The notes below the pieces were generated by a model, which was not told the DNA's origin, searched no databases, and saw only the letters and a list, made by a program, of their open reading frames with translations. The translations under genes and the position numbers were made by a program. From an uncultured Methanobrevibacter sp. (lineage in GTDB: Archaea; Methanobacteriota; Methanobacteria; Methanobacteriales; Methanobacteriaceae), in assembly GCF_946408925.1 (NCBI RefSeq), contig NZ_CAMJUE010000004.1, forward strand, positions 1 to 64,000: a stretch of 64,000 bases of DNA, given 5' to 3'. Positions 35,507 to 44,895 of the stretch are shown here, piece by piece. Position 1 is the stretch's first letter. The number at the start of each line of letters is the position of its first letter.

Positions 35507-36268
35507 TTAAATGTTAAAAATCTTTCGGGCATTGTTGGTGGTTATCTCATCAACAGTTTCAATATCCATATTTTTTATTTCAGCAATTTTATGAACCGCT
35601 TTTACAACATTAACGGGTTCATTTCTTTCTTCTTTCGTCATCGCCAAATATGGACTGTCAGTTTCTGTTAATACATAATCAAGGTCAATCTTTTCTATTA
35701 AATCCTGATGATGTTTGGAATAACAAAGCATGGTTGAAAAACTCATATACGAATCGTCACGATTCATAATCCTTTTTGCGGTCTTAAGGCTTCCTCCGTA
35801 ACAGTGGAAAACAAAATACGGAATGTCTTCATAATCTTCTATGATGTGGACTGCCTTTTTTTCACAGTCCCTGACATGCATTACAATAGGAACTTTAAAC
35901 TCATTTGCAAGTTCCAGAAATCCTCTGAATATTTCCTGTTGCCTTTCACGTAATGCCTTATCGGTAACATAATAATAATCCATTCCCACTTCTCCGATTG
36001 CTAAAATGTCATTTATATGATTTTTGACATTGTCATGAGCAATTTCAATATCCTTTTCAGTTGCATTTTGGGAGCTGACTGGATGAAAACCAAATGTCGG
36101 ATAGATAAATCCTTCATAATCTTTGGATAGTTGTAAAACATCCATGTTGCTGTCGTTGCTGTAGCCTGAAACGATGACATGGTCCAGTTTGTCCCTGGCT
36201 CTTTTAATGACCTCTTCACGGTCAGCATCAAAATCCTCAAAATCAATATGGCAATGTGTATCTATCAT
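35507..36268 (-). CDS. tatD: TatD-family metal-dependent hydrolase (DNase-like)
   Basis: TatD proteins are TIM-barrel metal-dependent DNases. Here MIDTHCHIDFEDFDADR supplies the two histidines, AIGEVGMDYYY the bridging glutamate, VMHVRDCEKKAV and FHCYGGSLK the next ligands, and LTETDSPYLA the final aspartate, all in the usual order. The ATG at 36268 is preferred: GGTG lies six bases before it. An in-frame GTG at 36280 would extend it by four residues into the end of uppS. Just one base separates the uppS stop from this ATG, so the two are cotranslated. Confidence 0.9.
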   Translation of the reverse strand: MIDTHCHIDFEDFDADREEVIKRARDKLDHVIVSGYSNDSNMDVLQLSKDYEGFIYPTFGFHPVSSQNATEKDIEIAHDNVKNHINDILAIGEVGMDYYYVTDKALRERQQEIFRGFLELANEFKVPIVMHVRDCEKKAVHIIEDYEDIPYFVFHCYGGSLKTAKRIMNRDDSYMSFSTMLCYSKHHQDLIEKIDLDYVLTETDSPYLAMTKEERNEPVNVVKAVHKIAEIKNMDIETVDEITTNNARKIFNI

Positions 36269-36269
36269 A

Positions 36270-37034
36270 TTAAACACCAAAACGTCTTTCCCGTTCTTGA
36301 TATGATCGGATAGCTCTTACAAAATCAACTTTTCTAAGTTCCGGCCACAGGGTTTCACAGAAATACAATTCTGAATATGATGACTGCCAAAGCAGGAATC
36401 CGCTTAAACGCTCTTCTCCACTTGTACGGATAATTAAGTTAGGATCTACCAATCCCTCTGTGTAGAGATTTTTGCTTACAAGGTCCTCGTCAACATCATC
36501 GACAGTGATTTCACCAGCTTGAACCTGTTCAATAATCTTTTTAAATGAGTCTATGATTTCCAAACGCCCATCGTAACCAATAGCTATATTGAATAATCTT
36601 TTTTCATAATGGGCGGTTGCATCTTCCGCTTCTTTTATTGCTTCGCGAACGCTTTGCGGAATTAAATCAGTTCTGCCAACAACTTTTACTTTAACTTCGT
36701 TTCTATGTATTTTTTCATGATCCACTAGTCTTTTGAAGTTTTTTACAAACAGATCCATCAGGCCTTCAACTTCATGTGATGGTCTGTTGAAATTCTCTGT
36801 TGAAAAAGCATATACTGTTATGATTTCAATTCCAAGCTCAATGCTCCAATCAAGAACTTTTTCTAAGGTGTCCACTCCGATTTCATGACCTTTAACAACA
36901 TCGATGTTTCCCTGGAGCTTGGAATATCGTCTATTCCCATCCATAATTATGGCAACATGCTTTGGCATTTTTTCTGGTTTTAAATCACGAGTGATGTACC
37001 ATTCATATAATCTATAAAGTATATTTTCTGCCAT
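36270..37034 (-). CDS. uppS: cis-prenyltransferase (undecaprenyl/polyprenyl diphosphate synthase)
   Basis: The enzyme extends an allylic diphosphate with isopentenyl diphosphate to the long polyprenol carrier used for glycan and pseudomurein assembly. Family motifs are complete: [13 protein letters not shown] (residues about 27-39), [24 protein letters not shown], and [20 protein letters not shown] with [10 protein letters not shown] after it. The 254-residue length is normal for the archaeal geranylgeranyl-diphosphate-specific group. It is nine bases after mtxX and one base before tatD. Confidence 0.95.
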   Translation of the reverse strand: MAENILYRLYEWYITRDLKPEKMPKHVAIIMDGNRRYSKLQGNIDVVKGHEIGVDTLEKVLDWSIELGIEIITVYAFSTENFNRPSHEVEGLMDLFVKNFKRLVDHEKIHRNEVKVKVVGRTDLIPQSVREAIKEAEDATAHYEKRLFNIAIGYDGRLEIIDSFKKIIEQVQAGEITVDDVDEDLVSKNLYTEGLVDPNLIIRTSGEERLSGFLLWQSSYSELYFCETLWPELRKVDFVRAIRSYQERERRFGV

Positions 37035-37043
37035 TTATATCCC

Positions 37044-37757
37044 TTATTCAGATAAATCAAAAGCTAATTTTAAACTACGGACATAACCATCAATGCTTTG
37101 GTCTCTGCTTGTGTCGATGTAGATGCTGTCAATTCCAAAGGTTACAGCACCATGACTTGGCCAAGAGCTAAGTAAAACGAGTGTTCTGAAAATGATGTTT
37201 CCAACTCTGCCGTTAGGGGCGATAATAACATTTGATTTGCTGTTTATTGCCTTTTCGATTAATATGAAGTAATTTGTAACATCTTCTGTTGTATTTTCTT
37301 TTAGTAGTTTTGTTAATTTTTTGCTGTCTATAATGGAATTAGATACTTCACTACCTCTTCCAAAATCATCTTCCCTTCCTTCGGCCAAAATAGCAATTTT
37401 AGGTTTTTTACCAACTTTTTTAAGAAAGTCAATACAGTTAATGGCAATTTCGTATCTTTCCTCAATGCTTCTGCCCTCATCAATCCCAACGGGTGACAAT
37501 AAAAATTCATATCCGTCTCCATTGACATAGGTTGCTCTAGAAAGTTTAGGGTAACGTTCTTTGAGTTCTTGCATAATATTGGAAGCTGGAAGTGAGCCAC
37601 GAACTACTGCATCGACTTTATTATCTAAAACTGCCTTAATTAAGTCATCATCACTATATATTAATTTTATATCCGTTTGTGGGTGTTTTTCTTTAAAAAT
37701 ATGACAAGCTTGTATTATATTTTCGTTTTCACCAACACCAATAGCTATTGTTTTCAT
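37044..37757 (-). CDS. mtxX: Methanogenesis marker protein MtxX (Mmp4)
   Basis: This 237-residue protein matches the MtxX/methanogenesis marker 4 family, found only in methanogens and named for its distant likeness to phosphate acetyltransferase-type methyltransferase proteins. It opens MKTIAIGVGENENIIQACHI and contains VDAVVRGSLPAS, AILAEGREDDFGRG and VIIAPNGRVGNIIFRTLVLL followed by SSWPSHGAVTFGI. Its reaction is unknown. Presence of this gene by itself marks the genome as a methanogen's. It heads the operon with uppS and tatD. Confidence 0.88.
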   Translation of the reverse strand: MKTIAIGVGENENIIQACHIFKEKHPQTDIKLIYSDDDLIKAVLDNKVDAVVRGSLPASNIMQELKERYPKLSRATYVNGDGYEFLLSPVGIDEGRSIEERYEIAINCIDFLKKVGKKPKIAILAEGREDDFGRGSEVSNSIIDSKKLTKLLKENTTEDVTNYFILIEKAINSKSNVIIAPNGRVGNIIFRTLVLLSSWPSHGAVTFGIDSIYIDTSRDQSIDGYVRSLKLAFDLSE

Positions 37758-37868
37758 TAATTTAATTATATATATTTCATTATAAATTAAAGTTTTCTAA
37801 TTTTTCGTGTTTGTGAAAAATTTTTAAGCCATGATGTTTAAAATATAATTAAGTTGTGGGGATTTTTA

Positions 37869-39044
37869 ATGAGTGTTAAAATTAGTGAATTGTCAAAGTA
37901 TAGTGAGAATGATTTGGAAAAAATCAGATTGGTTGAAGATGTTTATAATCAGTTTGCTCCTGTTAAACAGCAGGTTTTGCGTTCCATTAAGCGTGAATTT
38001 GTCGGTGATTTTGATCGTTGCGATTATGATTTTGATGAACTTGAAAAAATTCAGGATCCGCAGATATTCACTAAATACTGTCCTGAATGCAATAAAAAAT
38101 ATCCTAAGGGAGAAAATGTATGTATGGACTGTCTTGTTCATCTGAAGGATATTTCAAGTAAGGTTAACGTGAAGGATATAGACTTCAAACCCCAATTCAT
38201 ATTCAACGGCAAAAATTCCCTGGACAGTTTTGAAGAGATTTTAAGTGGGGAAAATCTCAAAAAAATTAATGAATTTGAATTCAATCATGATGATTATATG
38301 AATATTTTGTACAATATCAAATCCCAGGCATTTAAAAACTTTGATGATATTGTCAAAACAAATGAAATCATTTTTGATGAATTGAATATACTCGATAAAA
38401 TCATCCTATTTGTCAAGTCATTTGTAAAGGTTGATTACAAATCCTCCGGAGGACAACTGGGGTATTTTGAAGAAAATACTGTTTTTATCGATGATAGACA
38501 AACCAGATCCCTTCAGATAACTACACTGATTCATGAAGTGTCTCACTTTATTATTCATGAAATCTTAACTGAAATTCTTTGTAAACTATTGGACACCACT
38601 AAAAACTCATTCATTGAGGAGATAATATATTTTGTTTTGTCATATTCCTCATTCACTCAACTGATTGATGAATATTCGGCTCATAACGTTGAAGGAAGAT
38701 TCACTGTATTCGGTTTTCAGGATTACTCATCATTTATACAAATTGTACAAAACCTTGATGGTGAAATGTCAGATGATGATATAGAAATAACAAAATCCAT
38801 CGGCAATACATTTGCATTATCCATAAAGGAAATATTGGAATCTCTCATTGACAGTGACTTGAGAGAAGATATAAAAGACCAATTCATGAAAGATGTTTTG
38901 GACAGACCCAATTACAGGGCTTTGGAAATGGAAAATTATAAAATCCTTAACGAATACGGACTTCTTAAAGCGATTTGGCTAATTTTAAATGAAGGCTGTG
39001 AAATAGCAGCATTAAACATTGACAAATTAAAACAAACTGAATAA
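37869..39044 (+). CDS. Putative zinc metallopeptidase-like protein with zinc ribbon
   Basis: The protein has an N-terminal helical region and then a Cys4 ribbon, CPECNKKYPKGENVCMDC (about residues 72-89). An H-E-V-S-H sequence at H222-H226, within IHEVSHFIIHEI, matches the H-E-x-x-H of zinc metallopeptidases. A third ligand could be the E or H in EYSAHNVEGRF downstream, as in gluzincins. I do not know the family. The ATG at 37869 is chosen because GGGGAT is upstream of it; a TTG at 37854 would add five residues. It is a single-gene unit, diverging from mtxX. Confidence 0.6.
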   Translation: MSVKISELSKYSENDLEKIRLVEDVYNQFAPVKQQVLRSIKREFVGDFDRCDYDFDELEKIQDPQIFTKYCPECNKKYPKGENVCMDCLVHLKDISSKVNVKDIDFKPQFIFNGKNSLDSFEEILSGENLKKINEFEFNHDDYMNILYNIKSQAFKNFDDIVKTNEIIFDELNILDKIILFVKSFVKVDYKSSGGQLGYFEENTVFIDDRQTRSLQITTLIHEVSHFIIHEILTEILCKLLDTTKNSFIEEIIYFVLSYSSFTQLIDEYSAHNVEGRFTVFGFQDYSSFIQIVQNLDGEMSDDDIEITKSIGNTFALSIKEILESLIDSDLREDIKDQFMKDVLDRPNYRALEMENYKILNEYGLLKAIWLILNEGCEIAALNIDKLKQTE

Positions 39045-39193
39045 TTTATTAATAATCATGTATTAACCATTAATCATTGACAATCACCATTTTTGAGTAT
39101 TTAATAGGCTAAATTTTGCAAAACCAATGCAATTTTGTAAAGCCCAGTCTTTTTTTAGAAAATGACTTATACATTAACAATCTAATTAATTCT

Positions 39194-39487
39194 ATGAACA
39201 TTAAAGATAGGATTTTAACTCTTAACGAAGAACACTCAGGAGCAAACACAGATATTTCCGAATTGCTTTTGACAATTGTAACCAAATTCCAATTGTTTGA
39301 ACCATGCAATTATTTATCAGAAGATGATGAATGGGTAAATGTAAGTTTAATATCTATTGAGGACAATAACATCTCTCAGGCATTAAGCATTCGCAAAAGT
39401 GAAATTACAACTTTTGGAATTTTCAACCGTGAAGAAATAGAACTTAATTTATCCCCTCAAAAAGGATCCGAGGATTTATATCAATGA
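39194..39487 (+). CDS. Hypothetical acidic protein, first of a pair
   Basis: From the ATG at 39194 the protein has 97 residues. The frame could start as early as a TTG at 39116, and no clear ribosome binding site helps, so the start is uncertain. The sequence is acidic, with mixed helix and strand (DISELLLTIVTKFQLFEPC). It overlaps the next gene by four bases, so the two form a unit. I do not recognise it. Confidence 0.45.
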   Translation: MNIKDRILTLNEEHSGANTDISELLLTIVTKFQLFEPCNYLSEDDEWVNVSLISIEDNNISQALSIRKSEITTFGIFNREEIELNLSPQKGSEDLYQ

Positions 39488-39777
39488 AAGAATTTTTTTT
39501 AGATGAAAACTTTGATGTTGATGAATTGACCAGCCAGATAAACGGCATAATGGACAGGTGGTCTATTCAGCTTTTGGACATTAACGGTCCTAATTGGGCA
39601 ATTTATGATTATGATATGAATGTCATGTATTTCTTTCAGTTTCATGTGGATTTCAACGATATTGAGGTTAGAATAAAATTAGAAGATTTGAAACTAAATG
39701 TCATTCATCATATTGAGTCTTTAAGGGATGAAACAACTTATAGGGATAATTTAACCAATTCAGTATTTATAAAATAA
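39484..39777 (+). CDS. Hypothetical acidic protein, second of a pair
   Basis: A 97-residue protein overlapping the first of the pair by four bases (ATGA). It has an aromatic-rich middle (NWAIYDYDMNVMYFFQFHVD) and an acidic helical end. No family is recognised. Two small, overlapping acidic genes of equal length suggest a complex of their products, but nothing in the sequence tells what for. Confidence 0.5.
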   Translation: MKEFFLDENFDVDELTSQINGIMDRWSIQLLDINGPNWAIYDYDMNVMYFFQFHVDFNDIEVRIKLEDLKLNVIHHIESLRDETTYRDNLTNSVFIK

Positions 39778-39784
39778 AAAAAGA

Positions 39785-39808
39785 AAGAATTAAAATTATT
39801 TAATTCTT
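39785..39808. terminator. Bidirectional terminator hairpin
   Basis: The arms AAGAATTAAA (39785-39794) and TTTAATTCTT (39799-39808) are perfectly complementary around the four-base loop ATTA. It lies between converging genes and includes the stop codon of the minus-strand gene. A-runs precede it and no long T-run follows, so it may be stronger for the minus-strand transcript. Confidence 0.5.
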
Positions 39809-40167
39809 GTATTGTAATATCTTACGCCATCTGTATCATAAGTGTACCATCTGTCAACTTCAGCATCATAGCCTTCACCGATTACAGTTACATATGAATC
39901 TGATTGAGGGTTATAGACTCTATGAGTTTGGTTTGAAGTATTGGTATTGTTAGATGAATTTCCAGCAACAGTGCTATTAGAAGCTTTACCGTCTTTATCA
40001 ATCATAATAACATTTGGTGTGTTATTTGATGATGTAGTGTTGTTTGCAACGGCGGTAACATTATTTGCCTGTTCGTTGCTGTTGCCGATGATAATATAGG
40101 CTCCAACTGCTATAAGCGCAATTACAAGAATTGCAATAGCAATCATGATAATTCTATTTTTTTCCAT
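39796..40167 (-). CDS. Small membrane-anchored surface protein
   Basis: A 123-residue protein with a short basic N-terminus and a transmembrane segment at residues 6-27, followed by a serine/threonine/asparagine-rich linker with many N-x-S/T sites. A short C-terminal domain ends DRWYTYDTDGVRYYNTRIK. This is a typical small glycosylated, membrane-tethered surface protein of Methanobrevibacter. The C-terminal domain is not recognised. It is preceded at 40 bases by the CDF transporter gene in the same direction. Confidence 0.6.
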   Translation of the reverse strand: MEKNRIIMIAIAILVIALIAVGAYIIIGNSNEQANNVTAVANNTTSSNNTPNVIMIDKDGKASNSTVAGNSSNNTNTSNQTHRVYNPQSDSYVTVIGEGYDAEVDRWYTYDTDGVRYYNTRIK

Positions 40168-40209
40168 AATTTATCACCTTATTTAATATTTGTTTAAAGT
40201 ATTATATAT

Positions 40210-41301
40210 TTAGTCACTTACATCATAGTCATCTATCATGACATAATTAAACTCCGGATGTTTGGATTTTATTTCTTTTAATATCTTTTCCTTAACAGCT
40301 TCACGGTCTGCATCGAAATCAACAATGATGTCAAATGTGATGAGTTTCTGCTCTTCATAAACAATGAAACCATGTATTTCAAGAACCTCTTCATATTTGC
40401 CTGCAATGTTATATAAATCATCGCGAACTTCACTGTATTTGTCATTGTGAGCATATATTCCAACAGTTAAAATAATTGAGAATTCCTTATATATTTTCAC
40501 TGCAATCTGACGGGTTAGATTATGAATCTCCAGTGCTGTCAGTTTGTCATCAATTTCCACATGAACTGATCCCTGCATGTCTTCGGGACCGTAATTATGC
40601 AGGCTTAAGTCGTATGCCCCATAAACTCCAGGCAGTTCGCAAATGGAATCCTTGATTTTTCTGGACAGTTCGGAATCAACTCTGGCTCCAATCATGCTGT
40701 CAAGAGTTTCTCTCAACATGTCAATACTGGCTTTTATGATTACAATGGATATGATAACTCCTAAAATTCCTTCAAGTGAAATGTGGAAAAATATGGAGAT
40801 TATTGCGGCAATTAATGTTGATAGTGACAATATCGCATCAAAAAATGCATCACTTCCAGATGCAACCAATGCCTGTGAGTTAATGTCTTCACCAACACGT
40901 TTCACATACTGGCCCAAAACAAATTTAACCACAACTGCCACTGCAATTATTATGAGTGAAACTGTTGTGTAATTTGTAACATCCGGATTGAATATTTTAG
41001 GCCAGGATTCCATGAATGCGGTAATACCTGCCCATAGAACTATTGCTGCAATGATGACAGAAGAAAAATATTCAATACGACCATAACCGTATGGATGATT
41101 TTTATCAGGGGCTTTGCTGGCAAGTTTAGTTCCAATGATTGTAATTATGGATGATAAAGCATCAGTTAAGTTGTTAACAGCATCTAAAGTAATTGCAATG
41201 GAATTTGTAAGTATTCCCACCACTGCCTTAAAGGCAACAAGAATCAGATTCACTACAATTCCTATTATGCTGGTTTTAACAATTTTTTCTTGTCTTGACA
41301 T
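40210..41301 (-). CDS. Cation diffusion facilitator family transporter
   Basis: CDF proteins export Zn, Mn, Fe or Co by proton antiport. The 363-residue protein has six hydrophobic segments. In the second, LDAVNNLTDALSS carries the D-x3-N-x2-D metal-site pattern, and HPYGYGRIEYFSS is the family signature between helices 2 and 3. ALVASGSDAFFDAILSL gives the second metal-site half (S-D-A-x2-D). The C-terminal 130 residues form the cytoplasmic ferredoxin-like domain, longer than usual. The metal cannot be told from sequence. Confidence 0.9.
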   Translation of the reverse strand: MSRQEKIVKTSIIGIVVNLILVAFKAVVGILTNSIAITLDAVNNLTDALSSIITIIGTKLASKAPDKNHPYGYGRIEYFSSVIIAAIVLWAGITAFMESWPKIFNPDVTNYTTVSLIIIAVAVVVKFVLGQYVKRVGEDINSQALVASGSDAFFDAILSLSTLIAAIISIFFHISLEGILGVIISIVIIKASIDMLRETLDSMIGARVDSELSRKIKDSICELPGVYGAYDLSLHNYGPEDMQGSVHVEIDDKLTALEIHNLTRQIAVKIYKEFSIILTVGIYAHNDKYSEVRDDLYNIAGKYEEVLEIHGFIVYEEQKLITFDIIVDFDADREAVKEKILKEIKSKHPEFNYVMIDDYDVSD

Positions 41302-41645
41302 GATTTTAATATTTGTCTTTAATTAATTAAATAAATGTGTTTTCAGTCAATGTAAAATAATTGTAGCAAAAGACGGTTAAAAATAGGTTTTATTTTTTTC
41401 ATTAGTGTTAATGAATTCTCTGATGTGACAACTATAATCAGTAATTTGGTATATGGGTCATGATACCTTTTCATTAGTCTTGAAATTGACTTATATAATT
41501 TAGTTTAAACATTATTAATTGAAAAAATGTTTGTGAACTTTTAAAAATCCAATAGTTTATTGAAGTAGAGTTGGGGAATTATTTATATATGTTTTAAATA
41601 TAACTATAATAAAATAGTATTAAAGTATTATTAAGTGGTTTATTA
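41302..41645. other. Intergenic region before the surface-glycan genes
   Basis: These 344 bases hold no convincing gene. They carry the promoter of the divergent CDF gene on the left. On the right, TATA-like TTATTTATATATG (41580-41592) and GTTTTAAATATAAC (41590-41603) precede the membrane protein gene by about 50 bases. A further TATA-like GACTTATATAATTTAG is near 41487. I see no stable hairpin with a T-tract. Confidence 0.5.
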
Positions 41646-43763
41646 ATGAAAAATATGTTTTTAAATAAAAAATGGTTAAATGTAATTTTGCCAATTGTTT
41701 TTTCTTGTTTGTTAGAGTCATATATTGTTTTAATTGAAAATGCAAATTTGGTAATTAATTTCTCAAATCAAGATTTTATTAGTTTATTTTCATTTAAAGA
41801 ATTTTTAGTTTTTTTTATCATATTTTTTATAATATTTTATATTTTACTCGATGAAAGAAAAAAAATAAGGGTATTTAATTTTATTTATACATATAGATTA
41901 CATTTATCCTTAGCTTTAATTTTTCTTGCGGTAATTTTTCAGATACATGGATCTTCAATTAATGAATTAAATATTTTTCATGTAAGTCATAAACCTCTGT
42001 TGGGTGTATCTAGACCTAATAGAAGTGATGAATTTCTTGTTAATACAATGTATGCTTTTTCACAGTATATGACTAATTTTACATATTTTTCAGATATTGT
42101 CAGGGCTTCTACAACTGATATGTTTATAATATATGGACAACCTGTTTTTGATATTGGAATAATATTTAGACCATTTTTAGTTGGTTATTTATTCTTAAAT
42201 CAGGGTCAGGGACTATCTTTCTTTTGGATTGGCCGTTTAATATTTTTATTTTTAATCTCTTTTGAATTTGGCATGATATTAACAAATAAAAATAAAACAC
42301 TTTCACTTGCCTACTCATTATTGATTACATTTTCGCCTATTGTTCAATGGTGGTTTGCCATTAATGGATTAGTTGAACAGTTGATTTTCGGACAACTGGG
42401 CATTATACTAATCAATTGGTATATGTCCGTTGATGATTATAGAAAACGTTTTTTTATTGCGTTTGGTTTAATGATCAGTGTGGGTACTTTTTTACTTGTA
42501 TGTTATCCTTCTTGGCAAATTCCTTTTGCTTATGTATTTATTTTGCTGGCAATATGGATATTTTTAAAAAATAAATCAACTTTTAATTATAATAAAAATG
42601 ATTTATTGATTTTTTCAGTATTTTTAATAATCTTTACAATTATTATGGCACATATTTTATTAAATTCTCTAGAAACTCTAAAAATTATAATGAACACTTC
42701 GTATCCAGGTTCAGAAGTATTTAATGGTGGAGGCATGGTAAATACTATATTTAATTATATTCCCTCAATATTTTTCCCATTAAAACAAAATTTTTCAGTT
42801 TCTAATGCATGTGAATATTCGGTATTCGTCAGCTTGTTTCCAGTACAGTTAATTTTATCATTCATTGTTTTAGGATATCAAAAAACTAAAGATAAATTGC
42901 TTATTGGTCTTTTAGTATTATATATATTGTTATTTATAGTGTATTTGTTTACATTACCAAATTTTATTGTTGATTTGACATTAATAAGTCATATAAGGCC
43001 TAATAGATTATTTACAGTAATAACTTTCATTGGTGTATTGATTCTGATTCGTTCAATAAGCGATTTGGAAAATTTAAAAAATAAAAAATTGATTATTTTC
43101 ATGTCAATTTTATTGTCTGTAATTATGGTGTTATTTTCTACTTTTGAATTCGGAGATTATTATGTTAATTGGATGATAATTTGTTCTATAATTTTTTATT
43201 CAATTGTATTTTCAGCATGTTTTTTAGCATCCTCAAAAAGAAATCAAAAAATATTTTTAATTTGTGTTATAATGTTATCATTTTTAACAGGAGCATTAGT
43301 TAATCCAATTGACCACGGTACTGATGTTGTTTTTGACTCCTCTCATATAAATCATGTAAAAAATATTGTTGAAGATGATCCAAATGGAATTTGGATTGTA
43401 GATGAAAATTCACTTGTATGTAATGATATATTCATTTCTGTTGGTGCAAAAACAGTAAATTCAGTTAATACTTATCCTGATTTAAATAGATGGGAAACAA
43501 TAGACAGTAATCATCAGTATTATGAAATTTATAATAGATATGCCCATATTTATGTTAATTTACAAGATAAAAATGATTCTAATTTTGAATTATTAAAACC
43601 TGATTGTTTTAAAGTAAATTTACATATTAATGATTTAGAAAAACTCAATATTAGTTATATTGAAACAAATAAAAATTTGGATAAATTTTCAAATGATAAT
43701 GTTAAATTTGATAAGATTTATAAAGATAATAAATATAAAATTTATAAGGTAAATTATACGTAA
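41646..43763 (+). CDS. Large polytopic membrane protein, GT-C-like
   Basis: A 705-residue protein with around a dozen hydrophobic segments and a soluble C-terminal domain of about 150 residues. The second extracytoplasmic loop has LLGVSRPNRSDEFLVNTMYA followed by FSQ, which resembles the (S/P)RPxRSDEWLV motif of membrane proteins related to lipid-linked-sugar-dependent GT-C enzymes and YfhO. I infer a sugar transfer or envelope glycan role. It stands alone on the plus strand ahead of a 292-base gap. The family name is not certain. Confidence 0.55.
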   Translation: MKNMFLNKKWLNVILPIVFSCLLESYIVLIENANLVINFSNQDFISLFSFKEFLVFFIIFFIIFYILLDERKKIRVFNFIYTYRLHLSLALIFLAVIFQIHGSSINELNIFHVSHKPLLGVSRPNRSDEFLVNTMYAFSQYMTNFTYFSDIVRASTTDMFIIYGQPVFDIGIIFRPFLVGYLFLNQGQGLSFFWIGRLIFLFLISFEFGMILTNKNKTLSLAYSLLITFSPIVQWWFAINGLVEQLIFGQLGIILINWYMSVDDYRKRFFIAFGLMISVGTFLLVCYPSWQIPFAYVFILLAIWIFLKNKSTFNYNKNDLLIFSVFLIIFTIIMAHILLNSLETLKIIMNTSYPGSEVFNGGGMVNTIFNYIPSIFFPLKQNFSVSNACEYSVFVSLFPVQLILSFIVLGYQKTKDKLLIGLLVLYILLFIVYLFTLPNFIVDLTLISHIRPNRLFTVITFIGVLILIRSISDLENLKNKKLIIFMSILLSVIMVLFSTFEFGDYYVNWMIICSIIFYSIVFSACFLASSKRNQKIFLICVIMLSFLTGALVNPIDHGTDVVFDSSHINHVKNIVEDDPNGIWIVDENSLVCNDIFISVGAKTVNSVNTYPDLNRWETIDSNHQYYEIYNRYAHIYVNLQDKNDSNFELLKPDCFKVNLHINDLEKLNISYIETNKNLDKFSNDNVKFDKIYKDNKYKIYKVNYT

Positions 43764-44055
43764 TTATGTAATCTATTAATAAGTTTATTAAGGGCAATAT
43801 TGATATTTAAAATTTAATAGTGTAATTTTATATTGGATATTTTAAATTTTACTAAATTTAGCTAATAAATTTATGAAAATTTAAGTTTTAATGGACACCT
43901 GTAGAAAAACACAGAAAATAAACACTGCTCAACAGATTATTTTAAAAAAAATTAGAAATCAACAAGAATGTCTAAAATTTAGTATATGTGGCGTTTTTTA
44001 AAACTTATTAACTATTAAGTACAAAGATATATTCACTTAATAAAGGTGCAAACAA
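43764..44055. other. Intergenic region, one short frame only
   Basis: These 292 bases hold one 36-codon frame (43891-44001, starting MDTCRKTQKINTAQQIILKK) with no ribosome binding site. Its lysine- and glutamine-rich sequence could be a decayed fragment, but I recognise no source. A TATA-like box at about 44018-44028 (AAAGATATATT) precedes the USP gene. Confidence 0.4.
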
Positions 44056-44481
44056 ATGTATAAAAAAATTTTATTACCAACAGATGGTTCAACATATGCA
44101 GACCAAGAAGTCGAAAGAGTAGTAGATTTAATTGCTGATGATGGTGAAATAATTGTTTTATCTGTTGCAGGTAGATTAACATCCAGTGCGTTCCAATCAA
44201 GGAGAAAAGTGAAAAAAGTAAACGAGAAACTTAAAAAGGATGCTCAAAAATTTGTAGACAATATGGCATCTAAATTTGATGATAGTTTAAATGTTACAAA
44301 AATGGTTAAAACAGGTTTTCCGGCAGAAACAATAAAACAGGTAACTGAAGAGGAGGGTGTTGATTTAATTGTAATATCCTCATCAGGTAAAAGTGGAATT
44401 CATAAATTTGTAATTGGCAGTGTTGCCGAAAAGGTTCTAAAAGACAGTGAAGTGGATGTGTTATTAGTCCATAACAATTAG
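44056..44481 (+). CDS. Universal stress protein UspA family
   Basis: The 141-residue protein starts KKILLPTDGSTYADQEVERV and ends DVLLVHNN, the normal USP beginning and end. Near the C-terminus GKSGIHKFVIGS fits the ATP-binding pattern G-x2-G-x7-8-G-S, so it probably binds ATP. An AAAGGTGCAAACAA sequence precedes the ATG. The next gene begins seven bases after the stop. A general stress role is the family inference; nothing in the neighbourhood specifies it. Confidence 0.92.
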   Translation: MYKKILLPTDGSTYADQEVERVVDLIADDGEIIVLSVAGRLTSSAFQSRRKVKKVNEKLKKDAQKFVDNMASKFDDSLNVTKMVKTGFPAETIKQVTEEEGVDLIVISSSGKSGIHKFVIGSVAEKVLKDSEVDVLLVHNN

Positions 44482-44488
44482 GTGCAAT

Positions 44489-44872
44489 ATGAAATTCAAA
44501 AACATTATAACAATCATAATTATACTTTTAATAATAGCTGTTGGTGCATTCTTTTTCATTCAGGCCAATTCACACAACACAAAAGTGGATGTCATAAGCA
44601 ATAATACATTAAAAAATGGGGATGCTGTTAAAATAGTCTTGAATGATGAATATAGGAATGTTTATCCTGGAGAACAGGTTCACATTAAAATTTTAGATGA
44701 TTCCGGCTGGGCAAACAATTATGATGTGGTAACCGATGATAAAGGTGCAGCATCAATCGTACTATCTACATATGATAATGGTAATTACACCATTCATACA
44801 AATTATAATGGAACTTTATTCAATAAGGCTTACCATGGTGTAAATAACTTAGTAATCGATGATGGATATTAA
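44489..44872 (+). CDS. Membrane-anchored protein with Ig-like domain
   Basis: A 127-residue protein with a transmembrane anchor at residues 5-24 and a compact exported domain. The domain has beta-sandwich character: VYPGEQVHIKILDDSGWANN, VVTDDKGAASIVLSTYDNG, NYTIHTNYNGT. This resembles Ig-like modules of methanogen adhesins, where DKGxAxI and GNYTI are typical. It is a single such domain, so it may be a small adhesin or a surface-glycan-associated protein. It lies seven bases after the USP gene and just before the CDP-glycerol transferase pair. Confidence 0.55.
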   Translation: MKFKNIITIIIILLIIAVGAFFFIQANSHNTKVDVISNNTLKNGDAVKIVLNDEYRNVYPGEQVHIKILDDSGWANNYDVVTDDKGAASIVLSTYDNGNYTIHTNYNGTLFNKAYHGVNNLVIDDGY

Positions 44873-44895
44873 TAGCATTTTTTGGAGGATTTAAT

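Noticed and set aside
43891-44001. A 36-codon frame in the gap before the USP gene
   Set aside because: There is no ribosome binding site and no recognised relative. It may be decayed sequence or chance.
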